NCBI GenBank assembly: GCA_963931865.1
Contig: OZ007508.1
Span: forward strand, 2,976,081 to 3,040,080
Source of the DNA: Axinella damicornis
Taxonomy: Eukaryota > Porifera > Demospongiae > Axinellida > Axinellidae
DNA: 64,000 nucleotides
Direction of reading: 5' to 3'
Position numbers and translations under genes: made by a program. Numbering within the stretch: position 1 is the stretch's first letter; each line of letters starts with the position of its first letter. A model generated the notes under the pieces. It was not told the DNA's origin. It did not search any database and saw only the letters and a program-made list of their open reading frames with translations. This document shows, piece after piece, positions 63,833 to 64,000 of this stretch.

Positions 63833-64000
63833 GGGGGGGGTATTTATTACTGAACTGTTTTATGCCATTATATCCCCACCCTGTTTCCCTGCTTTATATT
63901 CTGCCATTCCTACATCTTGTTACACTTTTAATGCGTCTTTTATATTACTTTACTGTTTAAGTTGATCAAACTTGAAGTTGCGAGAAAGCAATGGGCTGCA

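Overview
The window looks like animal nuclear DNA with small exons, AG/GT-flanked introns and dense transposable elements. The mix of Calx-beta and sushi (CCP) modules on a membrane protein, compact introns and abundant hairpin MITEs suggests a demosponge, probably Amphimedon queenslandica. That assignment is inference; I could not run a search.

Layout. Almost the whole window is one minus-strand gene (gene A), read from a signal-peptide exon at about 52.4 kb down to a transmembrane exon at about 1.0 kb. Its cytoplasmic-tail exon should lie just left of base 1. The predicted product is: signal peptide, three Calx-beta domains (51.7-45.0 kb), fourteen sushi modules (44.5-16.8 kb), three Calx-beta domains (14.7-12.3 kb), three more Calx-beta domains (5.1-2.8 kb), one sushi module, and a transmembrane helix. 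Each Calx-beta domain uses two exons and each sushi module uses one. All introns I could place are phase 1, so cassettes can be gained or lost without breaking frame. Thirteen of the sushi exons lie in three tandem copies of one segment (17410-24057, 24058-32672, 32673-44990) that share identical junctions. The copies are nearly identical in their introns but clearly diverged in one sushi exon.

A second, partial paralogue (gene B, minus strand) runs from beyond 64000 to its stop at 58422. It supplies the tail missing from gene A: a tyrosine-rich tail with a PPPPY motif. A decayed third paralogue lies between them (53.5-54.8 kb), next to a duplicated signal-peptide exon (53.1 kb).

Mobile DNA. 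A young, intact Ty3/gypsy LTR retrotransposon (5618-11905, minus strand) has two 233-bp LTRs that look identical. It has a single 1961-codon gag-pol frame, a tRNA-Pro-type primer site and a 4-bp target duplication, and gene B keeps the empty site. Introns hold many non-autonomous elements: a tiny 43-bp palindrome with 9-bp target duplications, an array-forming dimeric repeat carrying ATG-plus-splice-donor modules, a 2.3-kb element built of TTAAGTCA/CCCATGGG motifs, long inverted repeats with an unidentified open frame, foldbacks, a LINE remnant and a tRNA-derived SINE-like piece.

The working picture is a large modular surface receptor, plausibly for adhesion or recognition. Its extracellular exon cassettes are being amplified, deleted, decayed and probably gene-converted inside transposon-rich introns. 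Very high identity between copies means haplotype or assembly artefacts must be excluded first.
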